The position numbers and the translations under genes were made by a program. From the NCBI RefSeq assembly GCF_020037015.1, contig NZ_JAIQDE010000002.1, positions 496,001 to 560,000 of the forward strand: a stretch of 64,000 nucleotides of DNA, in the 5' to 3' direction. This DNA is from Corallococcus sp. AS-1-6. Its GTDB lineage: Bacteria > Myxococcota > Myxococcia > Myxococcales > Myxococcaceae. The notes below the pieces were generated by a model. That model searched no databases, was not told the origin of the DNA, and saw nothing but the letters and a program-made list of their open reading frames with translations. This document shows, one piece after another, positions 8,932 through 18,636 of the stretch (position 1 is the first letter of the stretch; the number at the start of each line of letters is the position of its first letter).

Positions 8932-9191
8932 TGATCTCCGACGACCTGGATCTCCGGCAGCTCACCGCCCAACTCAAGGCCCGGCTGGGACCGGGAGAGC
9001 CCGTGGGCTACCTGCGCGGCAAGTCCCTCATGCGCGACCTGCTGCTCGACATGAGGGACAACCGGTTCTCCGAGCTGGAGGCCGAGGAGCTCGTCGACAC
9101 GCTGGAGGCCCGGGGCTTCGTGCGCTTCCTGGGCGACCCGGCGGAGCGGTCCGTGGCGGACGCGCCGTGGGACATCTCGCCCCACGCCTGA
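8931..9191 (+). CDS. Small conserved-type acidic protein coupled to comEC
   Basis: This 86-residue protein starts at an ATG that shares one base with the comEC stop (TGATG), so it is probably translationally coupled. It is soluble, acidic and helical, with LRGKSLMRDLLLDMRDNRFS followed by the Leu-rich stretch ELEAEELVDTLEARGFVRFL. No signal peptide or transmembrane segment is seen. Family and function are not recognised. The coupling and GC3-rich codons make it a likely real gene. It could be a regulatory or folding partner of ComEC, but that is inference from position only. Confidence 0.7.
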   Translation: MISDDLDLRQLTAQLKARLGPGEPVGYLRGKSLMRDLLLDMRDNRFSELEAEELVDTLEARGFVRFLGDPAERSVADAPWDISPHA

Positions 9192-9200
9192 CGCACCGGA

Positions 9201-10406
9201 CTACTGGAAGACGAGCCACCCGAAGCGCGGCAGCGCGTGGAAGTCCCCGATGAAGAGGGGGGAGAAGGCCTGTCCTTCCACCTGCCGGCGGCCGTGGTGC
9301 TCCAACCGGTAGAGGTTGAAGCGCCAGCGCTCGCCCGGCTGGGGCGGAACGTGCGGCACCTCCGCGAGCCGGTTGAACGGGATGGCCATCTCCACCGTCC
9401 AGCCCTCGTCGCGGTCGGACGCGTCGTCCAGCGTGCCGCGCACCTTCACCGCCGTCTTCATGCCTGAGTCCCACGACAGGTCCATGCCCTGGCGCCGCGC
9501 GGGGAAGTACGCGTCGAAGATGACGTTGTGGGGGGACACCTGCAGCTCGTTGTACGTGCGCCCGTCCGCGTTGGCGTCGAGGAACACCTCCACGACCTCC
9601 TGTTCGTAGATGGAGTCGTCGCGGTTGCGCATCGTGCCCCAGAGGTCCGGGTCCTCCACGTCGAAGGCCACGTACAGGTTCGCGTCGTCGTAGACGAGGC
9701 GCGCCTGGGTGCGCAGCCGCGCGGGCCGTCCGTCGAAGCTGCCCACGAGCGTCACCGGCTTCGCGCCCTTCCAGGCCTCGTCGTCCAGCGCGCCGTCGAC
9801 CACCGGCGCCTTCTTCACACGCGTGACGGTGTACTCCGGCAGCGCGGGAGGCTCGCCGCCCAGGAGCGGTCCGCGCACGCGGTTGTTCCCCAACTGCATG
9901 CGCGGATCATCCACCGCGAGCCGCTCGTCGTCCTTCCAGAAGCCCAGAACGATCCGGGCGGGCGTGGCGGGCATGGAGACGGTGTGCACGTCCTCCAGCA
10001 CCCGGCCCACGGGCCAGGTCTCCAGCGGCGCGGCGCCGTCCTGGAACTCGTGATCCGCGTTGGCCAGCATCTGGCCGCTCTCCGGCTCCACCACGTGCGT
10101 GAAGAAGTGGAAGCCCTGGGGTGGCGGGCGCACGGCCTGGAAGTAGTGCGCGATGCGCACCGGCTGCCCCGCCGTGGGCTGCTCCGGCGTCACGCGCGCG
10201 CCCAGGTAGACGATGGCGCCTCCGGCGAAGGTGGCGCCGCTGCGGAAGGTGAGCCCCTCCGGGGCCGCGTCGAGCGTCCGCGACGTCGTGGGCGCGGGCA
10301 GCTTGGGCGTGCGGTGGGCGGGGCCCGCCTGCTCATCGCGGCAGGCACCACCCACGAACAGGACGGAGGACAGCAACGGGACCAGGGCAAGGGAGCGGAG
10401 GCGCAT
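9201..10406 (-). CDS. Exported CBM9/DOMON-like protein, probable lipoprotein
   Basis: The predicted protein has 401 residues. The N-terminal signal sequence starts MRLRSLALVPLLSSVLFVGG and ends at Ala-Cys. The lipobox is imperfect (Gly-Gly-Ala-Cys), so lipidation is probable but not certain. Residues about 190-401 resemble family-9 carbohydrate-binding modules of the CBM9-like/DOMON group: VDGALDDEAWKGAKPV, LYVAFDVEDPDLWGTM, EVVEVFLDANADG and WTVEMAIPFNRL. The middle section is unassigned. The family often binds carbohydrates or acts as a surface accessory domain; no catalytic motif is visible. It is convergent with the small gene ending at 9191 and divergent from the outer-membrane protein at 10593. 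The start at 10406 was chosen for the signal peptide. Confidence 0.8.
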   Translation of the reverse strand: MRLRSLALVPLLSSVLFVGGACRDEQAGPAHRTPKLPAPTTSRTLDAAPEGLTFRSGATFAGGAIVYLGARVTPEQPTAGQPVRIAHYFQAVRPPPQGFHFFTHVVEPESGQMLANADHEFQDGAAPLETWPVGRVLEDVHTVSMPATPARIVLGFWKDDERLAVDDPRMQLGNNRVRGPLLGGEPPALPEYTVTRVKKAPVVDGALDDEAWKGAKPVTLVGSFDGRPARLRTQARLVYDDANLYVAFDVEDPDLWGTMRNRDDSIYEQEVVEVFLDANADGRTYNELQVSPHNVIFDAYFPARRQGMDLSWDSGMKTAVKVRGTLDDASDRDEGWTVEMAIPFNRLAEVPHVPPQPGERWRFNLYRLEHHGRRQVEGQAFSPLFIGDFHALPRFGWLVFQ

Positions 10407-10592
10407 CGAAGGCGCGGAGTCTACCCTTCCCCGTCTCCTGGGAAGCGTTCTTCCTCGGGTGGGGCAGCGCGCTTCCTGTGTCTGGGCAACCCGTCCGCAA
10501 GGGAGGGCGGCCGAGCCTGCGGGCCCCCGAGGCCCGCTTGGCATGGACCCAGGTACACCCCACCTTCCAGTCCAACACAGGGAGGGGACCAT

Positions 10593-11228
10593 ATGAGCAA
10601 GGGATTGTTGGCTGGCGCGGCGGCGGTGGCGGTGTTGGCGGCGGGCTCCGCGCAGGCGGCTTCGACGGAGCTGCGCAGGTCGGCGGACATGCGCGGCCTG
10701 ACGTTCCTCGTGGGCGGCGGTGTGGAGGGCTACACCAGCGGACTGCGCGACCAGATTGATCCAGGCCTGGCCTACGGCGTGACGGTGGCCATCAAGCCGA
10801 CGAACGTGCTGGGCCTGGAGCTGGGCTACACGGGCGCCATCAGCAACTTCAACAACAGCCGCGTGCTGGCGACGGACACCAGCGGGCCGGACATCGTGCG
10901 CAACGGCGCGCAGGCGGCGGTGACGCTGGGCCTGACGGCCACGCCGCTCCAGCCGTACGTCATGGGCGGCCTGGGCCTGAGCCGCTACAACGTGCGCTCC
11001 GCCGCCCTGGGCTTCCAGGACGACACGGTGGGCAACGTGCCGGTGGGCGCGGGGCTGCGCCTGCACATCGGCAGCTTCACCGCGGACGCGCGCGTGAACT
11101 ACAACTTCCTGTTCGACCAGGAGTTCGCGCTCACCGTGCCGCCGTCCGACGTGGACCTGGGCGGCGACGAGACGTTCAGCAGCGGCGGCCGCTACGTGGG
11201 CACCATCAACCTGGGTGCCACCTTCTAG
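10593..11228 (+). CDS. Outer-membrane beta-barrel protein
   Basis: The predicted protein has 211 residues. The cleavable signal peptide is MSKGLLAGAAAVAVLAAGSA, cut after AQA. Alternating hydrophobic and polar strands rich in Gly, Tyr and Asn fit an eight-strand OmpA/OmpW-type barrel (GLELGYTGAISNF, LQPYVMGGLGLSRYNV, FTADARVNYNFLFDQEF). The chain ends in Phe (NLGATF), as expected for a BAM-recognised C-terminal strand. A GGGAGGGG ribosome site precedes the ATG. It probably resides in the outer membrane, but any pore or adhesin role is unknown. Confidence 0.82.
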   Translation: MSKGLLAGAAAVAVLAAGSAQAASTELRRSADMRGLTFLVGGGVEGYTSGLRDQIDPGLAYGVTVAIKPTNVLGLELGYTGAISNFNNSRVLATDTSGPDIVRNGAQAAVTLGLTATPLQPYVMGGLGLSRYNVRSAALGFQDDTVGNVPVGAGLRLHIGSFTADARVNYNFLFDQEFALTVPPSDVDLGGDETFSSGGRYVGTINLGATF

Positions 11229-11251
11229 CCAGGAGCAAGGGCCACCGCCGT

Positions 11252-11278
11252 CCCGGCCTCCGGACATGGGGGGCCGGG
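11252..11278 (+). terminator. Weak candidate terminator after the outer-membrane protein gene
   Basis: The inverted repeat CCCGGCC/GGCCGGG has a 13-nt loop and lies 23 nt past the stop. The following sequence has no T run, so support is limited. Confidence 0.35.
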
Positions 11279-11356
11279 GCTGGATGGGGCCTGGGGGCAA
11301 CCTCGCGAAAAAGCGACGTCCGGTGGCAGGCGTGACGCTTGCTGCCGGACGTCCGC

Positions 11357-12193
11357 ATGCGCTTCGAATTCGAGCACCTGGGCACCCCCACCCCGTTCGA
11401 GCTGACCGAGGGCCGCCACCTCCTGGGCGGTGGCCCCGACGACCATGTCCACCTGGAGGGACTGCCTCCGGGGCTGTTGACCCTGCGCATCGGCTCCGGA
11501 CGGCTGATGGTGGAGGCGGTGCGCAGCTTCACCGTGAACGCGGTGCGCGTGCTGCCCGGCGTGTCGCGCCTGGTGGTGCCTGGCGAGGTGCTGGGCCTGC
11601 CGGACGGCATGTGCCTGCGCGTGCTCGCCGAGCCTGACGCTCCCGGGCGCGGCGTGGGCACGGTCGCCGTGCTCAAGGGCCTGTTGACGGACGCAGATGT
11701 CCCGGCGTCCCGCGCGGCCACCCTCACCTGCCTCACCGGACTGGACGTGGGCCGCTGTCACGCGCTCGCGGAGGCGTGCACGGACATTGGCCGGGGCGAC
11801 GGCGCGGCCCTGCGGCTGCGCGACCGGGCCGTGTCACGGATGCACGCGCGGATCCGCCGCGAGGATTCGGACTTCCTGCTGGAGGACCTGGGGACGCCCA
11901 ACGGCGTGTTCCTCAACGGCGTGCGGCTGGAGGCCCCCGCGCCGCTCGCGGACGGGGACGTCGTGGAGCTGGGGCGCTCGCTGCTCCGCTTCCAGGCGGC
12001 GTTCGATGAGGCTTCGGGGGAGGCGCGGCCCGCGCCCAGGCCAGTGGCCATCGTGGAGGAGCCCGCGCATGCAGCAGCGCCGCGGCCTCCCGAAGGAGGG
12101 CCACGGCGCCTGGAGGGGTGGATCATCGCCGGGGCCGTCGCGCTGGCTCTGGGCGCGCTGCTCGTCACCGCCCTGGTGGCGGCGACAGGCTGA
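11357..12193 (+). CDS. FHA-domain protein with C-terminal membrane anchor
   Basis: The predicted protein has 278 residues. A clear FHA domain lies at about residues 141-212 (TDIGRGDGAALRLRDRAVSR, MHARIRRE, DLGTPNGVFLNGVRL). The N-terminal 90 residues (LTEGRHLLGGGPDDHVHLEG) look like a second, degenerate FHA fold lacking the usual Ser/Arg binding residues. The last 24 residues form one transmembrane helix, a tail anchor. It probably reads phosphothreonine at the inner membrane; the partner is unknown. The start is ATG 11357, and TTG 11339 in the same frame is possible. Neither has a good ribosome site. Confidence 0.8.
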   Translation: MRFEFEHLGTPTPFELTEGRHLLGGGPDDHVHLEGLPPGLLTLRIGSGRLMVEAVRSFTVNAVRVLPGVSRLVVPGEVLGLPDGMCLRVLAEPDAPGRGVGTVAVLKGLLTDADVPASRAATLTCLTGLDVGRCHALAEACTDIGRGDGAALRLRDRAVSRMHARIRREDSDFLLEDLGTPNGVFLNGVRLEAPAPLADGDVVELGRSLLRFQAAFDEASGEARPAPRPVAIVEEPAHAAAPRPPEGGPRRLEGWIIAGAVALALGALLVTALVAATG

Positions 12194-12207
12194 AAAGCGC
12201 GCGAGTC

Positions 12208-12648
12208 CTACGCAGGCAGGGGCGAGAGGCCCGCGCGCTCCACCAGGAGCCGGGCCAGGTAGCGGTGGTTACGGAAGAAGCTGGTGAAGTGCACGAAGCC
12301 CTGGCTGCCCCGGATGGCGTAGACCGTCACCGGCCCGGGGAGGACGTCCAGCTTGCGGATGTCCGCGAACGAGAAGCGCCGGGTGCGCACCATGCCCCGG
12401 CAGGTGATGCCCCGGGCGTCCACTTCAATGCGGGTGCGGCCATAGTAGGTGACGGCCACCGCGAAGAAGACGACGAAGAAGGCCGCGGACAGGAACGTCT
12501 GTAACGGCACGCCGTCGAAGTGGAACAGCCAGGCGAAGATGCCCAGCCATAACAGGCCTGCCGCCGCCATCACGGCGGCGAGCACCCTGCGCGGGCGAAA
12601 GACCTGGTGCGGCTGCTTCCCCTCCACCGTCCGATCGCGTCCGTCCAT
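12208..12648 (-). CDS. PH-like (bPH2-type) two-helix membrane protein
   Basis: The predicted protein has 146 residues. After a basic N-terminus come two adjacent transmembrane helices (about residues 23-42 and 46-66). The short beta-rich cytoplasmic domain contains YYGRTRIEVDARGITCRGMV, RRFSFADIRKLDVLPG and VYAIRGSQGFVHFTSFF, the layout of bacterial PH domains. Function is unknown. The ATG has no Shine-Dalgarno sequence; an AT-rich TATTTTATAG sits immediately upstream, so the transcript may be nearly leaderless. Confidence 0.7.
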   Translation of the reverse strand: MDGRDRTVEGKQPHQVFRPRRVLAAVMAAAGLLWLGIFAWLFHFDGVPLQTFLSAAFFVVFFAVAVTYYGRTRIEVDARGITCRGMVRTRRFSFADIRKLDVLPGPVTVYAIRGSQGFVHFTSFFRNHRYLARLLVERAGLSPLPA

Positions 12649-12689
12649 GCCCTATAAAATAGTGGGCTGGACAGTCCCTCGGACGATGC

Positions 12690-12712
12690 CCGCCTGCTCT
12701 CCGGGCAGGCGG
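12690..12712 (-). terminator. Candidate hairpin terminator of the TPR gene
   Basis: The stem CCGCCTGC/GCAGGCGG has a 7-nt loop and begins directly after the TPR gene's stop codon. No T run follows, so termination is uncertain. Confidence 0.4.
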
Positions 12713-13585
12713 TCAGCGCAGGCGCTCGGCCTTCTGGCGGGACTCCTCCTTCAGCTCGGGCCGCACGTCGGCGGCGGTGGAGCGCGCGTAGCGCTCGTAG
12801 AGGTCGCGGGCCTCCAGGTTGCGGCCCAGCGCGCGGTACGCCTCCGCGAGTCCGTACAGCGGCGAGGCCGCCTCCGGCTCCAGCTTCAGCGCGAACTGGT
12901 AGTCCGCCGCGGCCTCCGCGTAGCGCCGCAGCCCGATGTTGGCGCTGCCCCGCGCGATGTACGCCACCGTCAGCAGCGGCTCCTGCTGCAGGGCCTGCGT
13001 CAGCGTCTGGAGCGCGGGCGCGTAGGCGCGCTGGCTGATGTGCTGGACGCCCTGCTCGTAGGCGCGGCGGGCCTGGGCCCGCGTCGTGTCCGCCACGGGG
13101 CCCGAACCGGGCGGCTGCCCCACGGCTTGCGGCGACGCGCCGAGCTCGCCCTGCTTCACGCGCGCGCGGGTGATGTTGTCCTGCGCGCTCTGCCGGATGG
13201 CGGCGTCCTGGGTGAGGCGCGAGGCGGCCTCCCACTCCTCGATGGCGCGCGCGTAGTAGCCGAGCACCGCCAGCGCGTTGCCCAGCTTGAAGCGCGCCTC
13301 CACGTGGTCCGGCGCCGCGTGCTCCGCGTCGAGGAAGGCGAAGGCGGCCTCACGGTAGCGGCGCTCGCGCATCAGCGCGTCCCCGTCGCGGATCCGCGTG
13401 GCCGCCAGCACGGCCTGCGACGTGCGCTGGGGCTGGGGCTCCACCGGGGCCAGGGCGCGCGCGGCCGGAGCAGCGGGTTTCGCCTCGGGGGCCGGGGGCT
13501 GTGCCCGAGCCCAGGCCGGCACCGCCAACGTGCCAAGCCACACCACCGCCGAGACCCCGAGCTGGAACCTGCGCGTGCGAACCAT
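12713..13585 (-). CDS. Exported TPR-repeat protein
   Basis: The predicted protein has 290 residues. A signal peptide (VRTRRFQLGVSAVVWLGTLA, cut near ARA-QPP) and an Ala/Pro-rich linker precede TPR-type helical pairs. Recognisable units include FKLGNALAVLGYYARAIEEW, AYIARGSANIGLRRYAEAA and YGLAEAYRALGRNLEARDLY. TPR proteins usually act as scaffolds; no enzymatic motif is present. The start at 13585 (ATG, with GGGAGAGGGA just upstream) gives a proper signal peptide; an upstream in-frame ATG at 13705 would add an implausible Arg-rich leader. It is downstream of purA on the same strand with a 56-nt gap. Confidence 0.8.
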   Translation of the reverse strand: MVRTRRFQLGVSAVVWLGTLAVPAWARAQPPAPEAKPAAPAARALAPVEPQPQRTSQAVLAATRIRDGDALMRERRYREAAFAFLDAEHAAPDHVEARFKLGNALAVLGYYARAIEEWEAASRLTQDAAIRQSAQDNITRARVKQGELGASPQAVGQPPGSGPVADTTRAQARRAYEQGVQHISQRAYAPALQTLTQALQQEPLLTVAYIARGSANIGLRRYAEAAADYQFALKLEPEAASPLYGLAEAYRALGRNLEARDLYERYARSTAADVRPELKEESRQKAERLR

Positions 13586-13641
13586 GTCCCTCTCCCGTCC
13601 TGGCCCCCGGCGGGCCAGGACCACTGCGGCCTGCGTCCTTC

Positions 13642-14964
<1,323 letters not shown>

Positions 14965-17900
14965 TTAGCACGCGGGAGGGGCCGGGTGACAGTGTTCCGC
15001 GAAGCCGCAGTGAAGGGCCTGGCAGGCCGCCTTGTCCCACCCCGGCCATGCCCGCGACATTTCAGCCTGGACAAGCGCCCGGACGCCCTCGGCCAGCCGG
15101 CGCACCGCCTTGGCGTCGGCGGGTCCGGCCGGGAGGAATTCCGGCTCCGGAGAGGCGTCTCCCAGGAAGGCCACACCCACCCGCACCAGCACTCCGTCGC
15201 GCACCATCCGCGCGGACGCCAGGGCCAGGGCCGTCAGCTCATGGGCGCACGCGGCCGGGCCCAGGGGGTGGCGGGCGCCCGGGCGCAGGAGCACCGCCAC
15301 GGCCTCGCCGTCCGGTGACTCCCAGAGGAGATCCACGGCGCCCTCCACGCGGGCGGAGTCATCCAGGTCCAGCACGAAGTCCAGGCCCCGGTGGATGGTG
15401 GACGCGGGCGCCGCCGCGAGCTGGCGGGCGAACGTCGTGTCCAGGAAGCGCTCCACGGTGGCGAGCACCTCGCCCAGGTCGTCCTCGTCCGGCTCCCGGC
15501 CCGCGCCGCGCAGCAGGTTCTCCAGGTGCGCGCGCCGCTCGGAGGCCTCCGCGTCCGGTCCCGCGAGCGACAGGTCCACCTCGCGCAGCAGCCGCGTGAC
15601 GAGCTGGTCCGGACGCTCCACGGGCAGCCAGCCGTCGGGCTCCACGAAGAGGGGCGCGGCGCGCACGGGGGCCTCCCAGGGTTCGGATCCGGCGGCGAGG
15701 CCCAGCCGGTGGAGCTGGTGGTAGCGGCGCGGGCAGGTGAGGAAGTCCTGGACCGCGCGCACGGAGGCGACGGCGGGCGCGTCGGTGAACACGGCGGCGG
15801 CACGGGCCTCGGACGCTTCGTCGGACATCCGCTCCAGCGCGGACTCCAGGCGGATCCGCGCCTGCTCGAGCTGCTCCTGCGTGGGCGGCTCCGGATCCGC
15901 GGGCGGCGGCAACTGCTCCACGTCCACGTCGTTGGCGAGCGCGCGCAGGTCCGGATCCGCGTCCAGCCGGCGGTCCACGCGGTGCCACCACGTGTCCGTG
16001 CCCGCGCGCTTCTCCTCGCCACCCGACAGCACGAGCAGGTCCTTGGCGCGCGTGAGGGCCACGTAGAGCAGGCGCAGGTATTCGGCGTCCTCGCGGGCCT
16101 TCAGCTCGGCGCGCACGGCCTCGAAGCGCTCGGAGGTGAAGGTGTCCAGCGAGTCCGGCATCCACGGCCGGAGGGCCAGGCCGAAGGAGCGCTCGAAGTA
16201 GGCCCGGGCGGACGTGGTGCGGCGGCGTCCGCCCATCCCGGGGACGATGACCACCGGCCACTCCAGGCCCTTGGCGCGGTGGATGGTGAGCAGTTGCACG
16301 GCGCGAGGGTCGCCCTCGTCCAGCAGGTCCGCCTGGGCCTCGTTGGGGTCGGAGTCCGCCAGTTGGCGCAGCTCGCGCGCGAAGGCCACGCAGCCGCCCG
16401 TACCGCGCTCGTCCCGGCGCGCCGCCAGCGACAGGAGCTTCTCCACGTTCGCGCTCGCCTGCTCCGCGTAGGGAGAGCCCGCCAGGGCCTCGCGATACCC
16501 GGTCGCGTCCAGCGCGGCCTGCAAGAGGGCATGCACACCCAGCCGGTCCCGCTCGCGCCGCAGCACGGGGATGAGCTCCAGGAAGCGCCCCAGCCGCGAC
16601 TGCTCGCGCGCGGACATGGCGGCGCGGACCTCTTCATCCACCAGCCGGGGTGAGCCAAGCGACAGCGGCAGGTCCCCCGCGAGCCGGAACAGCGACGCGT
16701 CCGACAGGCCGACCAGCGGCGAGCGCAGCACCGCGGCGAACGCCAGCGCGTCGTCCGCGTCCGCGAGCAGCGCCAGCAACGAGGCGAGGTCGCGCACCTC
16801 CTGGGCCCCGTAGAAGCCGCGGCCTCGCAGCACCCGGTGCGGCACGCCGTGGCGGATCAACGCCTGCCGGTACTCCTCCAGGTGCGTGAAGGTCCGGAAG
16901 AGGATGGCCACGTCGCCGCCGCGCGCGGGACGCAGGCCCTTCTTGTCCTCCGCCATCACCGTGGGCGGCGCCCCCGGCGCGAGCATCACGCGCAGCCTGC
17001 GGGCCACCGCGTCCGCCTCGGACTCGCGCAGCTCCGGCGCGGTGTCGGCCTCCGGCAGGGTGAGCCGCTCCACCACGGGCCCTTCGGCCAGGTCCGGGCG
17101 CGTGGGCGACAGGTCGTCCGTCTGGGGTTCATAGACGACCTCGAAGGGGCGGGGCGTGGCCTCCTTCGCCACGAGCAGCCCGGCGAACGCGCGGTTGAAG
17201 AAGGACAGGACCCCGGGCAGCGAGCGGTAGTTGTTCTGGAGGAAGCCGCGCATGCCGCCCTCGGCTTCAATCTTGTCCGCGAGGACCTTGAACACGGACA
17301 CGTCCGCGCCACGGAACTCGTAGATGGACTGCTTGCGGTCACCCACCGCGCACAGGAACGCGGGCTCCAGGGGCAGCGAGGCCACGAGGTCCGCGTCCGG
17401 CGCCAGCTCGCGCGGGCCGCCTTCGCGCTGCTCCGCCAGGAGCAGCACCAGCTCCAGTTGCAGCCGGTTGGTGTCCTGGAACTCGTCCACCAGCAGCGCG
17501 CCCAGCCGCTCCTGCACCTGCTGACGGAACTCCGGATGGTCGCGCAGGAGGTCGCGCGCCTTCACCAGCAGCGAGGTGAAGTCGAACACGTTGCGCCGGG
17601 CCAGCTCCGCGTCGTGCCGCTCCTCCACCCGGGTCAACAGGTCGCGGAAGGTCGCCTCGAAGGGCGCCGTGCGCCACGCGGCGTAGGCATCCTCCAGCCG
17701 CCGCACGGAGCCGTCGCTCTTGCCCTTCACCTTCCAGAGCAGCTCCTTCAGGCACGCGCCCGCGCCCTTGCGCAGGTTGACCAGGTTGCGCGGCTCCGAC
17801 AGCAGCACGGAGCGCAGCAGCGGGAAGTGGCCCGGCTGCATGAACGTATCCGGCGTCATGCCCTTCAGCGCGGGCTCGCACGCGTTCAAGAGCGCGCTCC

Positions 17901-18636
17901 ACTCGCCCTTGGTGTCCTGGGCACGGGCGTCCAGGCACAGGCGGCGGCAATCCTCGATGAGGGCCTCGAGCTGCGCCTTGTCCGCCACGCCGTCGCCCAC
18001 GCGCGCCGTGGCGGCCTTGAGGCCCTCCTCGCGCAGCGTGCCGTAGACGTCCATCAGCGCGGCCACGAGCCCGTCGGAGAAGCCCGAACCGGAGAAGCCC
18101 AGCTCCGCGCACAGCTCGCGCACGCGCGCGTCGCCGCCCTCCAGCGCGTCCAGGACGACGCGCTCGGTGACGTCCTCCAGCAGGCCCGCGGCCTCCAGCT
18201 CGTCCAGCACCTCGAAGGCAGGGTCGATGCCCACCGCGGGCGGCGCGCGGCGCAGGAGCTGACCGCAGAGCGAGTGGAACGTGCCCACCGTCGCGGCGCC
18301 CAGCTCCTCGCGCACCTTGCGCCACTGGTCCTGCGTGGGGAACGGGCGCTCCAGCCTCGCGAGCGACGCGCGCAGGTCCTTCTCCGCGTCAGGCGGGACG
18401 TCCCCCTGGGCCAGCGCGTCCAGGCGCTCGCGGACGCGCTTGCGCATTTCGGCGGCGGCCTTGTCCGTGAACGTGAGCATGCACAGCCGGGAGGGACGCA
18501 GCGGCTCCGCCTGCCGCGCTCCGGCGAACAGGTGCAGCGTCATCGTCACCAGGCTGTACGTCTTGCCCGCGCCGGCGCCCGCCATCAGGGCCAGGTTCTT
18601 CTCCAGCGCGAGCATGTGGGGCGCGGTGTCGCTCAT
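14965..18636 (-). CDS. addA: AddA-like UvrD/RecB-family helicase
   Basis: The predicted protein is 1223 residues. It is a superfamily 1A helicase of the AddA/RecB group, expected to unwind DNA ends during double-strand-break repair with its AddB partner. Motifs: Walker A MAGAGAGKTYS (about 17-28), Walker B LLVDEFQDTNR (about 383), GDRKQSIYEFRGADV (about 431), TIHRAKGLEWP (about 781) and YVALTRAKDLLVL (about 856). The C-terminal PD-(D/E)XK-like region is degenerate: VEGAVDLLWE (about 1095) keeps the Asp but the expected DYKTG is replaced by AVLLRPG, so nuclease activity is doubtful. The ATG overlaps the stop of the AddB-like gene (ATGA), implying translational coupling. The symbol is by homology and neighbourhood. 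Confidence 0.88.
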   Translation of the reverse strand: MSDTAPHMLALEKNLALMAGAGAGKTYSLVTMTLHLFAGARQAEPLRPSRLCMLTFTDKAAAEMRKRVRERLDALAQGDVPPDAEKDLRASLARLERPFPTQDQWRKVREELGAATVGTFHSLCGQLLRRAPPAVGIDPAFEVLDELEAAGLLEDVTERVVLDALEGGDARVRELCAELGFSGSGFSDGLVAALMDVYGTLREEGLKAATARVGDGVADKAQLEALIEDCRRLCLDARAQDTKGEWSALLNACEPALKGMTPDTFMQPGHFPLLRSVLLSEPRNLVNLRKGAGACLKELLWKVKGKSDGSVRRLEDAYAAWRTAPFEATFRDLLTRVEERHDAELARRNVFDFTSLLVKARDLLRDHPEFRQQVQERLGALLVDEFQDTNRLQLELVLLLAEQREGGPRELAPDADLVASLPLEPAFLCAVGDRKQSIYEFRGADVSVFKVLADKIEAEGGMRGFLQNNYRSLPGVLSFFNRAFAGLLVAKEATPRPFEVVYEPQTDDLSPTRPDLAEGPVVERLTLPEADTAPELRESEADAVARRLRVMLAPGAPPTVMAEDKKGLRPARGGDVAILFRTFTHLEEYRQALIRHGVPHRVLRGRGFYGAQEVRDLASLLALLADADDALAFAAVLRSPLVGLSDASLFRLAGDLPLSLGSPRLVDEEVRAAMSAREQSRLGRFLELIPVLRRERDRLGVHALLQAALDATGYREALAGSPYAEQASANVEKLLSLAARRDERGTGGCVAFARELRQLADSDPNEAQADLLDEGDPRAVQLLTIHRAKGLEWPVVIVPGMGGRRRTTSARAYFERSFGLALRPWMPDSLDTFTSERFEAVRAELKAREDAEYLRLLYVALTRAKDLLVLSGGEEKRAGTDTWWHRVDRRLDADPDLRALANDVDVEQLPPPADPEPPTQEQLEQARIRLESALERMSDEASEARAAAVFTDAPAVASVRAVQDFLTCPRRYHQLHRLGLAAGSEPWEAPVRAAPLFVEPDGWLPVERPDQLVTRLLREVDLSLAGPDAEASERRAHLENLLRGAGREPDEDDLGEVLATVERFLDTTFARQLAAAPASTIHRGLDFVLDLDDSARVEGAVDLLWESPDGEAVAVLLRPGARHPLGPAACAHELTALALASARMVRDGVLVRVGVAFLGDASPEPEFLPAGPADAKAVRRLAEGVRALVQAEMSRAWPGWDKAACQALHCGFAEHCHPAPPAC

